Positions 46,777 through 55,890 of a stretch of 64,000 nucleotides of DNA are shown piece by piece. The position numbers were made by a program, and so were the translations under genes. Positions within the stretch are counted from its first letter, which is position 1. Every line of letters starts with the position of its first letter. The stretch is from assembly GCA_002368155.1 (NCBI GenBank), contig AP018180.1:4325380-4389379 (forward strand), given 5' to 3'. This stretch comes from Nostoc carneum NIES-2107 (GTDB lineage Bacteria > Cyanobacteriota > Cyanobacteriia > Cyanobacteriales > Nostocaceae). Below the pieces are notes generated by a model that was given only the letters and a program-made list of their open reading frames with translations, had not been told where the DNA came from and made no database searches.

Positions 46777-47790
46777 TTAAATTATGCCATTGGCTAAAAA
46801 AGGTCTATTTTGGAAAAATAGACCTAAAAAGGCATAAAAAACCCGTGACAGGTGAGTAGAAAGATTCATGACTAAAAAAGTAATAGCAATTGCTGTTTGA
46901 GAAGTATGAGACAGTTTTGCCATCACTTTACCCAGGCTAAACCTTCTTTTACCTTGTCCAAACTTTCCCTCAATAGAATTACGAATCCTTTCGTCCTCTT
47001 GAGCTTGCTTCTTTTTTTCTTTACTCACAGTTTTTGGAGGTCTTCCTAAAGGAACTCCACTGATTCTAATACCTCTTTCTTTACACCAAGCTCGGTTCTC
47101 TTTTGTGCGATAGATTTTATCAACATGAACGGATTCTGGATAATAACCTGTGTAATTTTTATATGCTTCTACTTGTGCTTTTAAATCTCCTGATTCATTA
47201 AAGTTATCCCAACTAATATGGTCTAAAAATACATATCCCTCAAAATAACTAGCTGATAATTTTGCCCCAAATTCCACGGCTTTCCCGGCTTTTCCCCGGA
47301 CAATTGGACGGATATGTGGTTGGCTTAAACTAACGATTCGGTCATCAATACTCTGTTTTTTATTTTCATACAACCATAGTTGTTGACGATAAATTTCTCC
47401 AACAACTAACAAAGTTTTATATTGTCTCTTACTTAATGGTTCTAGGCTGGCTCCGGCAATAATTAACTGGTCAATATGTGAGAAGTTTCTTTTGATATAT
47501 TGCAGTTGTTTTTTTATCGCTATTCTTCTATCTTTTTGAAATACACGACGTTTTTTGGCTACTTCTAGATAATCCTTCCGTGCTATATTTCGATACGTTC
47601 TTGGCTTTTTATCTAATTTGACTTTCACTTGTTCATAAAGCAAGTCTATAATTTTCTCTATCTGCAATCTTGCTTGATTTAGTATCTCTAAATCTGTCGG
47701 ATAACTGATATCTCCAGGCGCACAAGTTGCATCTAATATTAATCTTCCCCGATTTTTTGGTTCACTTACCTCTTTTTCTTCTAATTCGGT
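46777..47790 (-). CDS. IS5-like transposase, C-terminal frame (after -1 shift)
   Basis: This is the catalytic part of the transposase, read in the -1 frame from the A9 run. It opens with LEEKEVSEPKNRGRLILDAT, giving the first Asp in LILDATCAPGDISYPTDL; the second Asp is in SVHVDKIYRTKENRAWCKE, and the Glu in RNSIEGKFGQGKRRFSLGKV. All three DDE residues are present. Without frameshifting no normal start precedes the first Asp, so a functional enzyme requires fusion with the upstream frame. Confidence 0.8.
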   Translation of the reverse strand, partial: TELEEKEVSEPKNRGRLILDATCAPGDISYPTDLEILNQARLQIEKIIDLLYEQVKVKLDKKPRTYRNIARKDYLEVAKKRRVFQKDRRIAIKKQLQYIKRNFSHIDQLIIAGASLEPLSKRQYKTLLVVGEIYRQQLWLYENKKQSIDDRIVSLSQPHIRPIVRGKAGKAVEFGAKLSASYFEGYVFLDHISWDNFNESGDLKAQVEAYKNYTGYYPESVHVDKIYRTKENRAWCKERGIRISGVPLGRPPKTVSKEKKKQAQEDERIRNSIEGKFGQGKRRFSLGKVMAKLSHTSQTAIAITFLVMNLSTHLSRVFYAFLGLFFQNRPFLANGII

Positions 47791-48224
47791 TTTTTTTTAG
47801 CCTCTTGAGAAGATGTTGTCTCTAGCATCTTCTTCACCATTTCTTGATTCACTTTGTTCACTAGGTTAGCACTAATTCTTGAGCGAAAATGTACTAACAT
47901 TGATGCGTCAAATGGAGATTCATTACTATAAGATGACATCCCTATAAAGTACTGTAGATAAGGATTTTCTTTAATTTGTTCTACTGTCTCTCTATCGCTT
48001 ATCCCTAGCTTTTCTTTGATTATTAATGCGCCTAGCGCCATCCGAAATGATTTTGCTGGCGCTCCCATCTCTGCGGAGAAAGATGAAGAATATTCCTTTT
48101 CAAATTCTGTCCAGGGTATTAAATCAGCCATGATTACCCAACGATTTTCTGATGACAACTTTCCCTCAAATGGAAGCAAGAAGTTTGACGGTGCAATTGG
48201 AGTTGATTCTTCTTTTCGGTACAT
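47781..48224 (-). CDS. IS5-like transposase, N-terminal frame
   Basis: This is the N-terminal, probably DNA-binding, part of the transposase (about 147 residues from ATG 48224, MYRKEESTPI). Features are NRWVIMADLIPWTEFEKEYS, MGAPAKSFRMALGALIIKEK and NPYLQYFIGMSSYSNE, typical of IS5-related elements. The frame runs into AAAAAAAAA (47798 to 47790 on the minus strand), then CCG AAT TAG. A slip of one base back on the A run joins it in frame to the catalytic part, either as programmed frameshifting, common in insertion sequences, or a simple mutation. Confidence 0.8.
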   Translation of the reverse strand: MYRKEESTPIAPSNFLLPFEGKLSSENRWVIMADLIPWTEFEKEYSSSFSAEMGAPAKSFRMALGALIIKEKLGISDRETVEQIKENPYLQYFIGMSSYSNESPFDASMLVHFRSRISANLVNKVNQEMVKKMLETTSSQEAKKKPN

Positions 48225-48408
48225 GGTTACTTCCGATACACAGTGGTGGGACTGACCACTGTGATGCAAGGATTTTGGGCTATTTTACTTTCTTTTGTTG
48301 CACCTGAATATACTTCTAGGGTCTGATAATCCAGAGACTGTCACTTTTTCTTGATTTTTCAGCAAGCCCTATTTAGGGGAATTTAAGAGGGGAATACGGG
48401 AGCTAATT

Positions 48409-49623
48409 TTAGCGTGAATTGTAGCTATAAGCTTTGAAAAAACTGCGTCCAGTAGAATGAGATGGGTCTAATCCTTCGTTACGAGAACGACGACGTAAAT
48501 CACCGATATCTGGTGTATTGTTGAAGGCATCTTCAATACTGATTTGACCAGTTAACATCAATTCGCAAAGGGCATCATTCATCACTTGCATACCTTCTTT
48601 GCGGCTGGATTCTATCAGTTGATATGCTTCTGTGTCTTCACCCTTTAATAGATAATCTTGCATAGTGGGTGTGTTAATCAAGATTTCCATAGGTGCTGTG
48701 CGACCACCATCTGTTGTGCTGAGTAAACGTTGAGCAACAACAGCAACTAAAGAATCAACAATTTGTACCCGCATGATTGCCTGCTCATCAGGAGCATAAA
48801 GATTGAGAAGGCGATTAATTGCGCCTATCGCATCTTTAGAGTGGAGAGTACCTAATACTAAGTGACCAGTTTGTGCAGCTTTAATGGCAGTATCAACAGT
48901 GATGCGATCGCGCATTTCTCCGACTACAATCACATCAGGGTCTTCCCGTAATGCTGACCGCAAAGCATCATGGAATTCGTGGGTGTGTAAACCTACTTCC
49001 CTTTGACTAATTAAGCTATTTTGGGAAGTATGAACATATTCAATTGGGTCTTCAATGGTGATGATATGTTTCTGTTGAGTTTCATTTAAATAGCGGATCA
49101 TTGCCGCTATGGTTGTAGATTTACCTGAGCCAGTTGACCCGGCAACTAAAATTAATCCTTGTTTTTTATTAACAATATTTTTGAGGATTGGTGGCAATCC
49201 CAAACTATCAATGCTGGGAACGTGCAGTGTAATTAACCGCAGCACCATTGCGCCACCAGTTAATGTTTCAAAACAGTTGATGCGACAACGTACAAGCCCA
49301 GGATAAACAATTGCTGTATCTAATTCTTTGGTTTCTACAAACCGATGCTTAGCAGATGTAGAGAGAATTTCATCTAAGTAATCCTCAAATATTTTTGGTG
49401 TGACTACACCTGCTAATTCGTAAACTTCCATCTGTCCGCGAACGCGAAAGCGAGGCAATTCTCCGACACGAATATGTATATCAGTAGCTTGCAGATTGTA
49501 GGCATCATGCACCATCTGTTGAATAGTAACTACCTTTTTTTTAATAGCAAATGGTGGTGGTGGCGGTGCTGGGAGAGTTGGAAGTTGCGGAATTAAATAT
49601 TGTGAGGTAGATTCGCCGTTCAT
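48409..49623 (-). CDS. pilT: PilT-family twitching motility ATPase
   Basis: This 404-residue hexameric ATPase retracts type IV pili at the inner membrane base. A Pro-rich N-terminal extension (LPTLPAPPPPPFAI) precedes the PAS-like N-domain (ATDIHIRVGELPRFRVRG). Walker A is AGSTGSGKSTTIAAMI, the Asp box is TIEDPIEYVH, Walker B is DPDVIVVGEMRD, the His box is TGHLVLGTLHSKDA, and the AIRNLIRE-like retraction motif region of PilT is replaced by QLIESSRKEGMQVMNDAL. The C-terminal tail is longer than in PilT1. Cyanobacteria have a second, PilT2-like paralogue and this one may be it. Confidence 0.88.
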   Translation of the reverse strand: MNGESTSQYLIPQLPTLPAPPPPPFAIKKKVVTIQQMVHDAYNLQATDIHIRVGELPRFRVRGQMEVYELAGVVTPKIFEDYLDEILSTSAKHRFVETKELDTAIVYPGLVRCRINCFETLTGGAMVLRLITLHVPSIDSLGLPPILKNIVNKKQGLILVAGSTGSGKSTTIAAMIRYLNETQQKHIITIEDPIEYVHTSQNSLISQREVGLHTHEFHDALRSALREDPDVIVVGEMRDRITVDTAIKAAQTGHLVLGTLHSKDAIGAINRLLNLYAPDEQAIMRVQIVDSLVAVVAQRLLSTTDGGRTAPMEILINTPTMQDYLLKGEDTEAYQLIESSRKEGMQVMNDALCELMLTGQISIEDAFNNTPDIGDLRRRSRNEGLDPSHSTGRSFFKAYSYNSR

Positions 49624-49869
49624 TAGTCTTTCCTATAGTAAATATTTGATTAAAACAAAGGTTAAAACTTAACTTTGATTTCCAAAGTCAGCAGCTAACA
49701 TAACTTGTAGATTTAGCAATTCTTCTGAGGTCAACCGTGGAGTTACTTAGATTTTCAATCTACAACATACTTAGGTAAGATTTTCGTTTTCACAATAGTC
49801 TTTATCAATTCTTTAGTGAAACCATGAATTTCTATGAATTTCATTTATGGTTGGGCTAGAAAGGAGATT

Positions 49870-51030
49870 ATGAAAATCATTAAACGTACCATCAACTGGT
49901 TAGAAACCCGCGCTTGTGCCCCTGCATATAGCGGTTGGGTTTTAGCAGGAATTGCTATCTGCTTCTTTGGCGCTGCTGTGAATACAATGGCTGGTTGGCT
50001 TTATGCCATCAGTGGAGTCAGTTTTGCTCTGTTAGCCATAGCAGCTATTTTGCCGCCGCGATCGCTTGTGGGTTTAACTGTGAAACGCCGTGCAATTAGG
50101 CCTGTCACCGCCGGAGATGAATTAACGGTAGAAATCGAAATTCACAATCAGACAAAGCAAGCTGTAAACTTGCTACGAGTTGAAGATATGTTGCCTTTTG
50201 TGTTGGGGAAACCAGTAACCAAGGCCATAGAAACCATTCCCCCCCAAGAGCATTACCGTTGGGTATATTACCAACCAACACCCCGGCGGGGTGTTTATCG
50301 CTGGCATACAATCGAACTCGTTAGCGGCGCACCTTTAGGCTTGTTCTGGTGTCGCCGTCAGCGTGAATGTGCAGCTACCGCAATTGTTTATCCGAGTGTA
50401 TTACCGCTAACTTACTGCCCGCTAGTAGATGAAATGGGGCAAGACGAAAGCGACATGAGTAACTTTCGTGGCAAAACCTTGCAAACCGAGACAACCGGAT
50501 TAGTGCGATCGCTTCGTCCATATCGTTTAGGTGATCCTACTCGCCTGATTCACTGGCGTACCAGCGCACGCTACGGGGAATTACGGGTACGGGAATTAGA
50601 AATAGTTACCAGCGGTCAAGAAATTATTATTGCGCTTGACAGTGCGGTGAACTGGGCAGAAGAAAACTTTGAACAAGCCGTCATCGCCGCTGCATCACTA
50701 TATTTTTATGCCCAGCGGCAAAATATCCAAGTTCAAATGTGGACAGCATTCACAGGTTTAATTAAAGGCGATCGCATAGTTCAAGAAGCCTTAGCAGCTA
50801 CTAAGCCGCAGGAAGATGCTAATGCACCTATTCCAGAAGGCTATCCCTTGATTTGGCTAACTTCCAATCCTCAAAGCCTTACGTCCTTAGCTTTAGGTAG
50901 TCGCTGGGTTTTATGGGAGAATCATCCTGCTGCCACAGAACCAGTAATAGCTAATCGTGAATACCCTGGTATTGTGATGCAAACTGAGCAAGGATTACAA
51001 CCACAACTACAAAAATCCTTACACTCATAA
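49870..51030 (+). CDS. DUF58 domain-containing membrane protein
   Basis: This protein of about 386 residues has two N-terminal membrane segments (SGWVLAGIAICFFGAAVN, GWLYAISGVSFALLAIAAIL), a beta-rich middle region, and the DUF58 motif VRSLRPYRLGDPTRLIHWRTSAR followed by a von Willebrand-like Asp region (EIIIALDSAVNW). Such proteins often partner MoxR ATPases and transglutaminase-like proteins; neither is adjacent here. The ATG at 49870 is chosen because AAGGAG (49861-49866) is ideally placed, in preference to an ATG 36 bases upstream. Confidence 0.88.
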   Translation: MKIIKRTINWLETRACAPAYSGWVLAGIAICFFGAAVNTMAGWLYAISGVSFALLAIAAILPPRSLVGLTVKRRAIRPVTAGDELTVEIEIHNQTKQAVNLLRVEDMLPFVLGKPVTKAIETIPPQEHYRWVYYQPTPRRGVYRWHTIELVSGAPLGLFWCRRQRECAATAIVYPSVLPLTYCPLVDEMGQDESDMSNFRGKTLQTETTGLVRSLRPYRLGDPTRLIHWRTSARYGELRVRELEIVTSGQEIIIALDSAVNWAEENFEQAVIAAASLYFYAQRQNIQVQMWTAFTGLIKGDRIVQEALAATKPQEDANAPIPEGYPLIWLTSNPQSLTSLALGSRWVLWENHPAATEPVIANREYPGIVMQTEQGLQPQLQKSLHS

Positions 51031-51251
51031 ATTACTGACAATTCCATGTATTGAAAAATTCAATGTCTGTTTCTAAGTCAAGTTTTTCTGATGACTTAAA
51101 TATTTTTCTGTCCCAGTAACCAAGATATATCAGCCTTTGTCCAAAGGCTATTTAAATTTAGTAACAAAGGTTGGGGAAATCTCCCCAAGATTACCGCATT
51201 CAGGCTGAGGTACAATGCAAAGAAATGTTTAAATTATGAGCGGCTGATCTA

Positions 51252-51617
51252 ATGATCTCATCAGAAGTGAATACAAAATCCAGCGATAAAAGCCTAGAGG
51301 CAATGCGGCATTTTTCCGAACAATACGCCAAGCGTACTGGAACCTACTTCTGTTCTGAACCTTCGGTTACCGCAGTCGTGATTGAAGGGCTAGCTAAACA
51401 TAAAGACGAACTTGGTGCGCCTTTATGCCCTTGCCGCCACTACGAAGATAAAGAAGCCGAAGTACACGCCACATACTGGAACTGTCCCTGTGTGCCGATG
51501 CGGGAACGTAAGGAGTGCCATTGTATGCTGTTTCTTACCACAGACAACGAGTTTGCCGGAGAACAGCAAGAAATCACTCTCGAAACCATCAAAGAAGTTC
51601 GAGACAGCATGGCATGA
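51252..51617 (+). CDS. ftrC: Ferredoxin-thioredoxin reductase catalytic subunit
   Basis: This 121-residue iron-sulfur enzyme passes electrons from ferredoxin to thioredoxins, linking light to enzyme activation. The seven Cys of the beta subunit are present in the known order: Cys34 in TYFCSEPS, then CPCRHY, NCPCVPMRE and ECHCMLF, supplying four 4Fe-4S ligands and the redox disulfide. Length is normal for the family. The stop overlaps the next gene start (ATGA), so the DUF309 protein is translationally coupled. Confidence 0.95.
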   Translation: MISSEVNTKSSDKSLEAMRHFSEQYAKRTGTYFCSEPSVTAVVIEGLAKHKDELGAPLCPCRHYEDKEAEVHATYWNCPCVPMRERKECHCMLFLTTDNEFAGEQQEITLETIKEVRDSMA

Positions 51618-52018
51618 GTGAAACCATGCCCCAAGAGTTTTGGCAAGGCGTAGAACAGTTTAATACTGGACAGTTCTATGCCTGTCATGACACTTTAGAA
51701 GCTTTGTGGATTGAAGCCAGTGAGCCAGAAAAAACCTTTTATCAAGGGATTCTCCAAATTGCCGTAGCACTTTATCATTTAAGCAATCACAACTGGCGGG
51801 GTGCAGTCATTCTACTAGGAGAAGGCAGTAATCGTCTGCGACGTTACCCTGCCAGTTACGGTGGCATAGATTTAGAAGCTTTATTAATCCAGAGTGTGGC
51901 ATTGTTGAAAGCATTACAAAAAACTAGCCCAGATCAAATTGCTGCTGATGATCTGGGTGAATCTGACACATTGCCTTTGCCCAGGATTGAGTTAGTTAAC
52001 GATCAGGCTTCAGCATAA
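51614..52018 (+). CDS. DUF309 domain-containing protein
   Basis: This 134-residue protein begins at ATG 51614, overlapping the ftrC stop. The DUF309 signature is clear: EQFNTGQFYACHDTLEALWI, then TFYQGILQIAVALYHLSNHN and WRGAVILLGEGSNRLRRYP. His and Asp/Glu in CHDTLEALW form a metal-binding-like constellation. The biochemical function is not known. Overlap with ftrC suggests a role connected to redox regulation, or just cotranscription. Confidence 0.88.
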   Translation: MSETMPQEFWQGVEQFNTGQFYACHDTLEALWIEASEPEKTFYQGILQIAVALYHLSNHNWRGAVILLGEGSNRLRRYPASYGGIDLEALLIQSVALLKALQKTSPDQIAADDLGESDTLPLPRIELVNDQASA

Positions 52019-52033
52019 ACATCTTCAGTTCAC

Positions 52034-52064
52034 GTAGGATGCGTTAGCGATCGCGTAACGCATC
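52034..52064. repeat. Palindromic repeat copy with embedded HIP1
   Basis: GTAGGATGCGTTAGCGATCG followed by CGTAACGCATC is a variant of the palindromic element at 12454 and 27647, in opposite orientation and containing a GCGATCGC octamer at its centre. It lies just downstream of the DUF309 gene. Confidence 0.7.
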
Positions 52065-52206
52065 AGCACCAAAACTGAGATTTTGTCTAGAAATCAAATC
52101 GGATTCCTACACAAGCTTTTTGCACATTGAGAATCGTAGCTATACTTCCGCGGTCATCTACTAGTTAATCATCAGATGTAGGCTGTAGGGATTTATAGAA
52201 TTAAAA

Positions 52207-53454
52207 TTATTTAATGCTGAAAAAATGCCCGATTAAATAAAGAGAACCGCATAAAACAACTAAGTCCTCAGGAGAAGCAAAAGCTGTTTCTAAGGCGGAA
52301 GTTAAATCGGGGTAAGATTGGCAAAAACTCAATCCTGGACAAATTTCCACAGCTAGCTTGGCTAATTCATCGGGAATCGCCGAAGAAGTATCTGGTATAG
52401 GTACGAGATATAAATTGTCTCCCTCTCGTAACAAAGCCTGGAAAATGTCAGCATGGTCTTTATTTGCCATCATTCCCATCACCCAAGTTATTTTTGGGTT
52501 AGCCAATGTATCAACATAATCACGTAAAACTTGAGCGCCAGCTGGATTATGGGCACCATCTAGCAATAATTTATGCTTTTTCCAAGTTACCCATTGGATA
52601 CGTCCAGGCCATTTTGTGTTGGCCATGCCATTAATTATGGCTGTTTGAGAAATGTGCCAGCCTTGTTTTTGCAGAATTTCGATCGCAGCTAAAGCTAAGG
52701 CAGAATTTGTTAACTGAATTTGCCCTTGTAAAGCTAGGGGATATTGAATTAATTTGCCATCCAGAGTTTGATATTCTGCCCATCCAGAAGATACAGAACG
52801 TGCAGGTTGGGGTGTAAATATCGGGCATTCTAATTCTTGAATACGCGATCGCACAACTGCCTCTGCTTCTTTTGGTAATGGCCCCACCACAGCCGGACAT
52901 CCAGGTTTAAGAATCCCGGCTTTTTCGCCAGCAATATGGGCAACAGTCGGCCCTAGCTGCTGCCAATGTTCGCGACTAATGGAAGTAATGATTGTCACTA
53001 AAGGCTGTGGACAAACGTTAGTAGCATCCAAGCGTCCGCCCAATCCTACTTCTACCACTGCTATATCTACCTGCTGCTGGGCAAAATATAACCAAGCAGC
53101 GGCGGTAATTACTTCAAATTGAGTGGGTGATTCTTCATCAGGTGCGATTGCATCTTTAACCTTTTGTAGTAATTTACACAATTCTTCTGAAGCAATTGGC
53201 TGTTGATTAACAGAAATACGTTCTGTCCAATCAACTAAATGTGGAGATGTATAAAGTCCTGTCCGATAACCAGCTTGAGTCAGAATCGAGGAAAGATAAG
53301 CACAAACCGAACCTTTGCCATTAGTACCAGCAACATGAATCACCGGAACTTGCTGATGGGGATTACCAAGCTTGTCCAAAAGTTTGACAATGCGTGACAG
53401 TCCCAGATTGATACCGAAGTGTTGAAAGGATTGTAATAGAGAGTCAATATCCAC
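52207..53454 (-). CDS. folC: Bifunctional folylpolyglutamate/dihydrofolate synthase
   Basis: This Mur-ligase-fold enzyme adds glutamate to dihydropteroate and folates (about 415 residues). The P-loop AGTNGKGSVCAYLSSIL, EVGLGGRLDATNVC, TSISREHWQQLGPTV, AGEKAGILKPGCP and LLLDGAHNPAGAQVL are all present. The start is placed at GTG 53454 (VDIDSLLQSFQHFG) because the 30 codons upstream are repeat DNA including a GACGCGAT palindrome. It is single in the window without other folate genes, as is common in cyanobacteria. Confidence 0.92.
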   Translation of the reverse strand: MDIDSLLQSFQHFGINLGLSRIVKLLDKLGNPHQQVPVIHVAGTNGKGSVCAYLSSILTQAGYRTGLYTSPHLVDWTERISVNQQPIASEELCKLLQKVKDAIAPDEESPTQFEVITAAAWLYFAQQQVDIAVVEVGLGGRLDATNVCPQPLVTIITSISREHWQQLGPTVAHIAGEKAGILKPGCPAVVGPLPKEAEAVVRSRIQELECPIFTPQPARSVSSGWAEYQTLDGKLIQYPLALQGQIQLTNSALALAAIEILQKQGWHISQTAIINGMANTKWPGRIQWVTWKKHKLLLDGAHNPAGAQVLRDYVDTLANPKITWVMGMMANKDHADIFQALLREGDNLYLVPIPDTSSAIPDELAKLAVEICPGLSFCQSYPDLTSALETAFASPEDLVVLCGSLYLIGHFFSIK

Positions 53455-53556
53455 GATTGGGGAATGGGTGAAATTATTACCCTTTACTTTCTTGTACAGA
53501 CGCGATGAATCGCGTCTCTGTGACTTTTGACAAGCACCAAACACCCTAATACAAAT

Positions 53557-53593
53557 GAACCGACTGCCCCCATAAAAGGGAAACAGTCGGTTC
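53557..53593 (-). terminator. Hairpin downstream of psbY
   Basis: GAACCGACTG (53557-53566) pairs with CAGTCGGTTC (53584-53593). It is positioned 25 bases after the psbY stop on the minus strand. The T-run expected for an intrinsic terminator is short, so the assignment rests on stem strength and position. Confidence 0.6.
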
Positions 53594-53617
53594 GAGAATG
53601 TTAAGTTTGATTAGAGT

Positions 53618-53743
53618 TTAAGCTTCTCTGTTTAAAAAGTTTTGCACTTGTCGTAAAGCAGCTGCACCAATATTAAATACAGCCCAACCAGCAGCAACGG
53701 CTATTGGTGCTAAAACAACGGCTACACGAAAATCAATGTCCAT
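53618..53743 (-). CDS. psbY: Photosystem II protein Y
   Basis: This 41-residue single-span thylakoid protein is peripheral to photosystem II near cytochrome b559. The reading is [20 protein letters not shown], then [21 protein letters not shown]; the core [20 protein letters not shown] is the PsbY membrane helix. A good ribosome-binding site (GAGGGG, seven bases upstream) precedes the ATG. It stands between folC and the hexapeptide-repeat gene, with its own promoter region and a hairpin downstream. It is short enough to be missed by standard open-frame length cut-offs. Confidence 0.93.
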   Translation of the reverse strand: MDIDFRVAVVLAPIAVAAGWAVFNIGAAALRQVQNFLNREA

Positions 53744-53872
53744 ATTAGAACCCCTCTGTTAAATAAATTAAACTTTTGTCAACTGCTCTCATTTTTATTG
53801 TTAGCTGAAGTGGGCAAATTTTCCAGCCCCATGTGTAAAGAATGTTTACAATTTAGGTCAATAGTCAAGAGA

Positions 53873-53890
53873 GACGCGATGAATCGCGTC
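53873..53890. repeat. GACGCGATGAATCGCGTC palindrome
   Basis: This is a copy of the six-member palindrome family, flanked by AAGAGA and TGTACAAAAA. It is located just downstream of the gamma-carbonic-anhydrase-like gene. Confidence 0.8.
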
Positions 53891-53920
53891 TGTACAAAAA
53901 AGTCTTTATCCCCAATCCCA

Positions 53921-54496
53921 TTACTTTTGCGTAAACCCGATATCAGTTCCCTTTCCAGCATGAACTAAAGCTAATTTTTGGTAGCGTTCGGCGTGTTCGA
54001 GTAATTCTTTGGCTTCGGTGTCTGATAATTGGCGCACAACTTTTCCGGGAACGCCGACGACTAATGACAAAGGTGGTACATCCTTTGTGACTACTGAGCC
54101 AGCACCGATAATGCTACCAGTGCCGACACGTACCCCATTAAGCACGATCGCACCAATCCCAATCAAACTGCCGCGCTCAATGTAGGCAGAATGTATCACA
54201 GCACGATGTCCTACGGTCACATGATCTTCTAAGATGGTAGGAAAACCAGGATCGCCATGTAGAATAGCTCCATCTTGTATATTCGTGTATTCGCCAATAT
54301 CAATGCGTTCTACATCGCCTCTGACTACTGCCCCATACCAAATGCTCACACCTGCCCTTATGTTTACGGAACCGATCACGCTCGCATTGGCTGCAACAAA
54401 GGCAGCTTGAGAAAAATCAGGAGATGGCCAGTAAGAAGCGATAGACACGATAGAATATGAATATGGTACCCAGGAACACTGGAACAACTCCAACAT
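53921..54496 (-). CDS. Gamma-carbonic anhydrase-like hexapeptide-repeat protein
   Basis: This 191-residue left-handed beta-helix protein trimerises in its family. Hexapeptide repeats run from about residue 35 to 150 ([58 protein letters not shown]). Zinc-type ligands of gamma-carbonic anhydrases are visible as His in AILHGDPG and the pair in [14 protein letters not shown]-terminal helix ([20 protein letters not shown]) follows. Activity cannot be assumed, since many such YrdA/PaaY-like proteins have no proven anhydrase activity. The first 20 residues may be shorter if an internal start is used. Confidence 0.82.
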   Translation of the reverse strand: MLELFQCSWVPYSYSIVSIASYWPSPDFSQAAFVAANASVIGSVNIRAGVSIWYGAVVRGDVERIDIGEYTNIQDGAILHGDPGFPTILEDHVTVGHRAVIHSAYIERGSLIGIGAIVLNGVRVGTGSIIGAGSVVTKDVPPLSLVVGVPGKVVRQLSDTEAKELLEHAERYQKLALVHAGKGTDIGFTQK

Positions 54497-54688
54497 TTCG
54501 GGCTGGTTGCAAAAACCAGAATATCACAGGGTCAAGCTTCTATGCTGAATTAAGACACTAGTGAATGCTGTTCCTGCATCAGTCAGTGACTTTTTAGCAG
54601 TGAGCGGGTAAACCAAAGTGGTGGAGCCGAAGTGTAATATCCAACCCACTGGCGCTGGTGAAGACTAAATTATGTTTCTACGCACTTC

Positions 54689-55201
54689 ATGATGAATCCA
54701 GGCTTGCAGTACCCAATATTTGGCCCTGAAATACAGTGTCCCCACTGTCGTCAAACAATTCCGGCGCTGACACTGACAGATACTTATTTGTGTCCGCGTC
54801 ATGGGGCGTTCGAGGCTAATCCCAAAACGGGAGAATTAATTCATTTACAGTCAGGGCGACATTGGCGTAAGTGGAATAGTGAATGGTATCGGCAACATAC
54901 TCATCCCGATGGTATTAGGTTTGAAATTCACGAAGCACTAGATAAACTCTATACCCAAGGTTTCCGAGCCACGCGAGTGATTATTGCGCGTCGTTACCAG
55001 GAACTGATGAGTGGCTATTTAGAACGCAGCACTCCTTGGCGTTCCGGACAGCCAGAAAATTCCTCAGCAAGGCTGTACGGTTTACCTGTGGACTTTAGCC
55101 CCGAAGCCGCAGAAGATCCCTGCTGGGAAGTAATTAATTTTGATTTGGAAAAAGAGCCTGGTGTCCCTGTGCGCTACCCTTATTTCCGATTATTTGAGTA
55201 A
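54689..55201 (+). CDS. TIGR02652-like conserved cyanobacterial protein
   Basis: This 170-residue protein has an N-terminal zinc-ribbon-like CXXC (IQCPHCRQTIPAL) with a second Cys/His pair (YLCPRHGAFEANP), then SGRHWRKWNSEWYRQHTHPD, GFRATRVIIARRYQELMSGY and a C-terminal VRYPYFRLFE. I place it by memory in TIGR02652, a family confined to cyanobacteria with no known function. The first two codons are both ATG. The gene is single, with AATGACAAATGAC repeats downstream. Confidence 0.72.
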   Translation: MMNPGLQYPIFGPEIQCPHCRQTIPALTLTDTYLCPRHGAFEANPKTGELIHLQSGRHWRKWNSEWYRQHTHPDGIRFEIHEALDKLYTQGFRATRVIIARRYQELMSGYLERSTPWRSGQPENSSARLYGLPVDFSPEAAEDPCWEVINFDLEKEPGVPVRYPYFRLFE

Positions 55202-55303
55202 ATTGTCATTAGTCATTAGTCAAGAGTTATTAGTCATTGCTGAAAAGCAAATGCCCAAGGACAAATGACTAATGACAACGGACAAATGACTAATGACAAA
55301 ATT

Positions 55304-55747
55304 ATGCATCACGCTTCTATTCGGACTGCGAATATTCATCGAGCGATCGCCTTTTATGAACAACTGGGGTTTACAGTTTGTGAACGCTTCACTACAGGCT
55401 ATACCCTAGCTTGTTGGATGGAAGGATTGAATGGCAGAATTGAACTCATCCAAATCCCCGAACCAAAACCAGCCCCAGATGCTTTTGCAGATGAGCATTA
55501 TGTGGGCTATTATCATCTTTCATTTGATTTAACAGAAATTACTCCCGACTTACCTAGTTGGCTGAAAAATTTACAAGAACAATTAAAAATCGCGGCGGAA
55601 AACCAACCAGAACAATTTCAACCTCTCAAGGTGCTTTTAGAACCAACACAGCAGCAGATAGGCGATCGCATTTATGAGGTCGCTTTTATTGCGGATGATG
55701 ACGGACTACCCCTAGAATTCATTCGGATTTTAGCAAAACTCAACTAA
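55304..55747 (+). CDS. VOC family (glyoxalase/bleomycin-resistance-like) protein
   Basis: This protein of about 147 residues is built of paired beta-alpha-beta-beta-beta modules: MHHASIRTANIHRAIAFYEQ, LGFTVCERFTTGYTLACWME, YVGYYHLSFDLTEI and the closing YEVAFIADDDGLPLEFIRIL. Metal-ligand candidates are His2 or His3, Glu in IELIQIP, His in GYYHLSF and Glu in LEFI. The substrate is unknown. The start is set at ATG 55304 because the 13 codons before it are the AATGACAAATGAC repeat. Confidence 0.82.
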   Translation: MHHASIRTANIHRAIAFYEQLGFTVCERFTTGYTLACWMEGLNGRIELIQIPEPKPAPDAFADEHYVGYYHLSFDLTEITPDLPSWLKNLQEQLKIAAENQPEQFQPLKVLLEPTQQQIGDRIYEVAFIADDDGLPLEFIRILAKLN

Positions 55748-55890
55748 TTTCGCTTTTATATCGATTATTTTTGCTGATAAAATATCTCATCTCTGTAGTT
55801 TTGCGTAGGTGTCCAATGGAGCGCAAGGATTAGACTATAGTCATCAATGCTAAAAAATGTAACTTAGTTTACAGGGTATCTACAAAATCA

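Larger units (their letters stand above)
46671..48370. mobile_element. IS5-like insertion sequence with frameshifted transposase
   Basis: The element is about 1.7 kb, bounded by imperfect inverted repeats: AGGGTCTGCTGAAAAA (46671-46686) and, in complement at 48355-48370, AGGGCTTGCTGAAAAA. Inside is one transposase gene on the minus strand split into two frames at a run of nine A residues. No clear target-site duplication was identified at the outer ends. It sits between the BrxD-like gene and the pilT-like gene and could have replaced or displaced further genes of the TerB-C/BrxD cluster. Confidence 0.85.
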
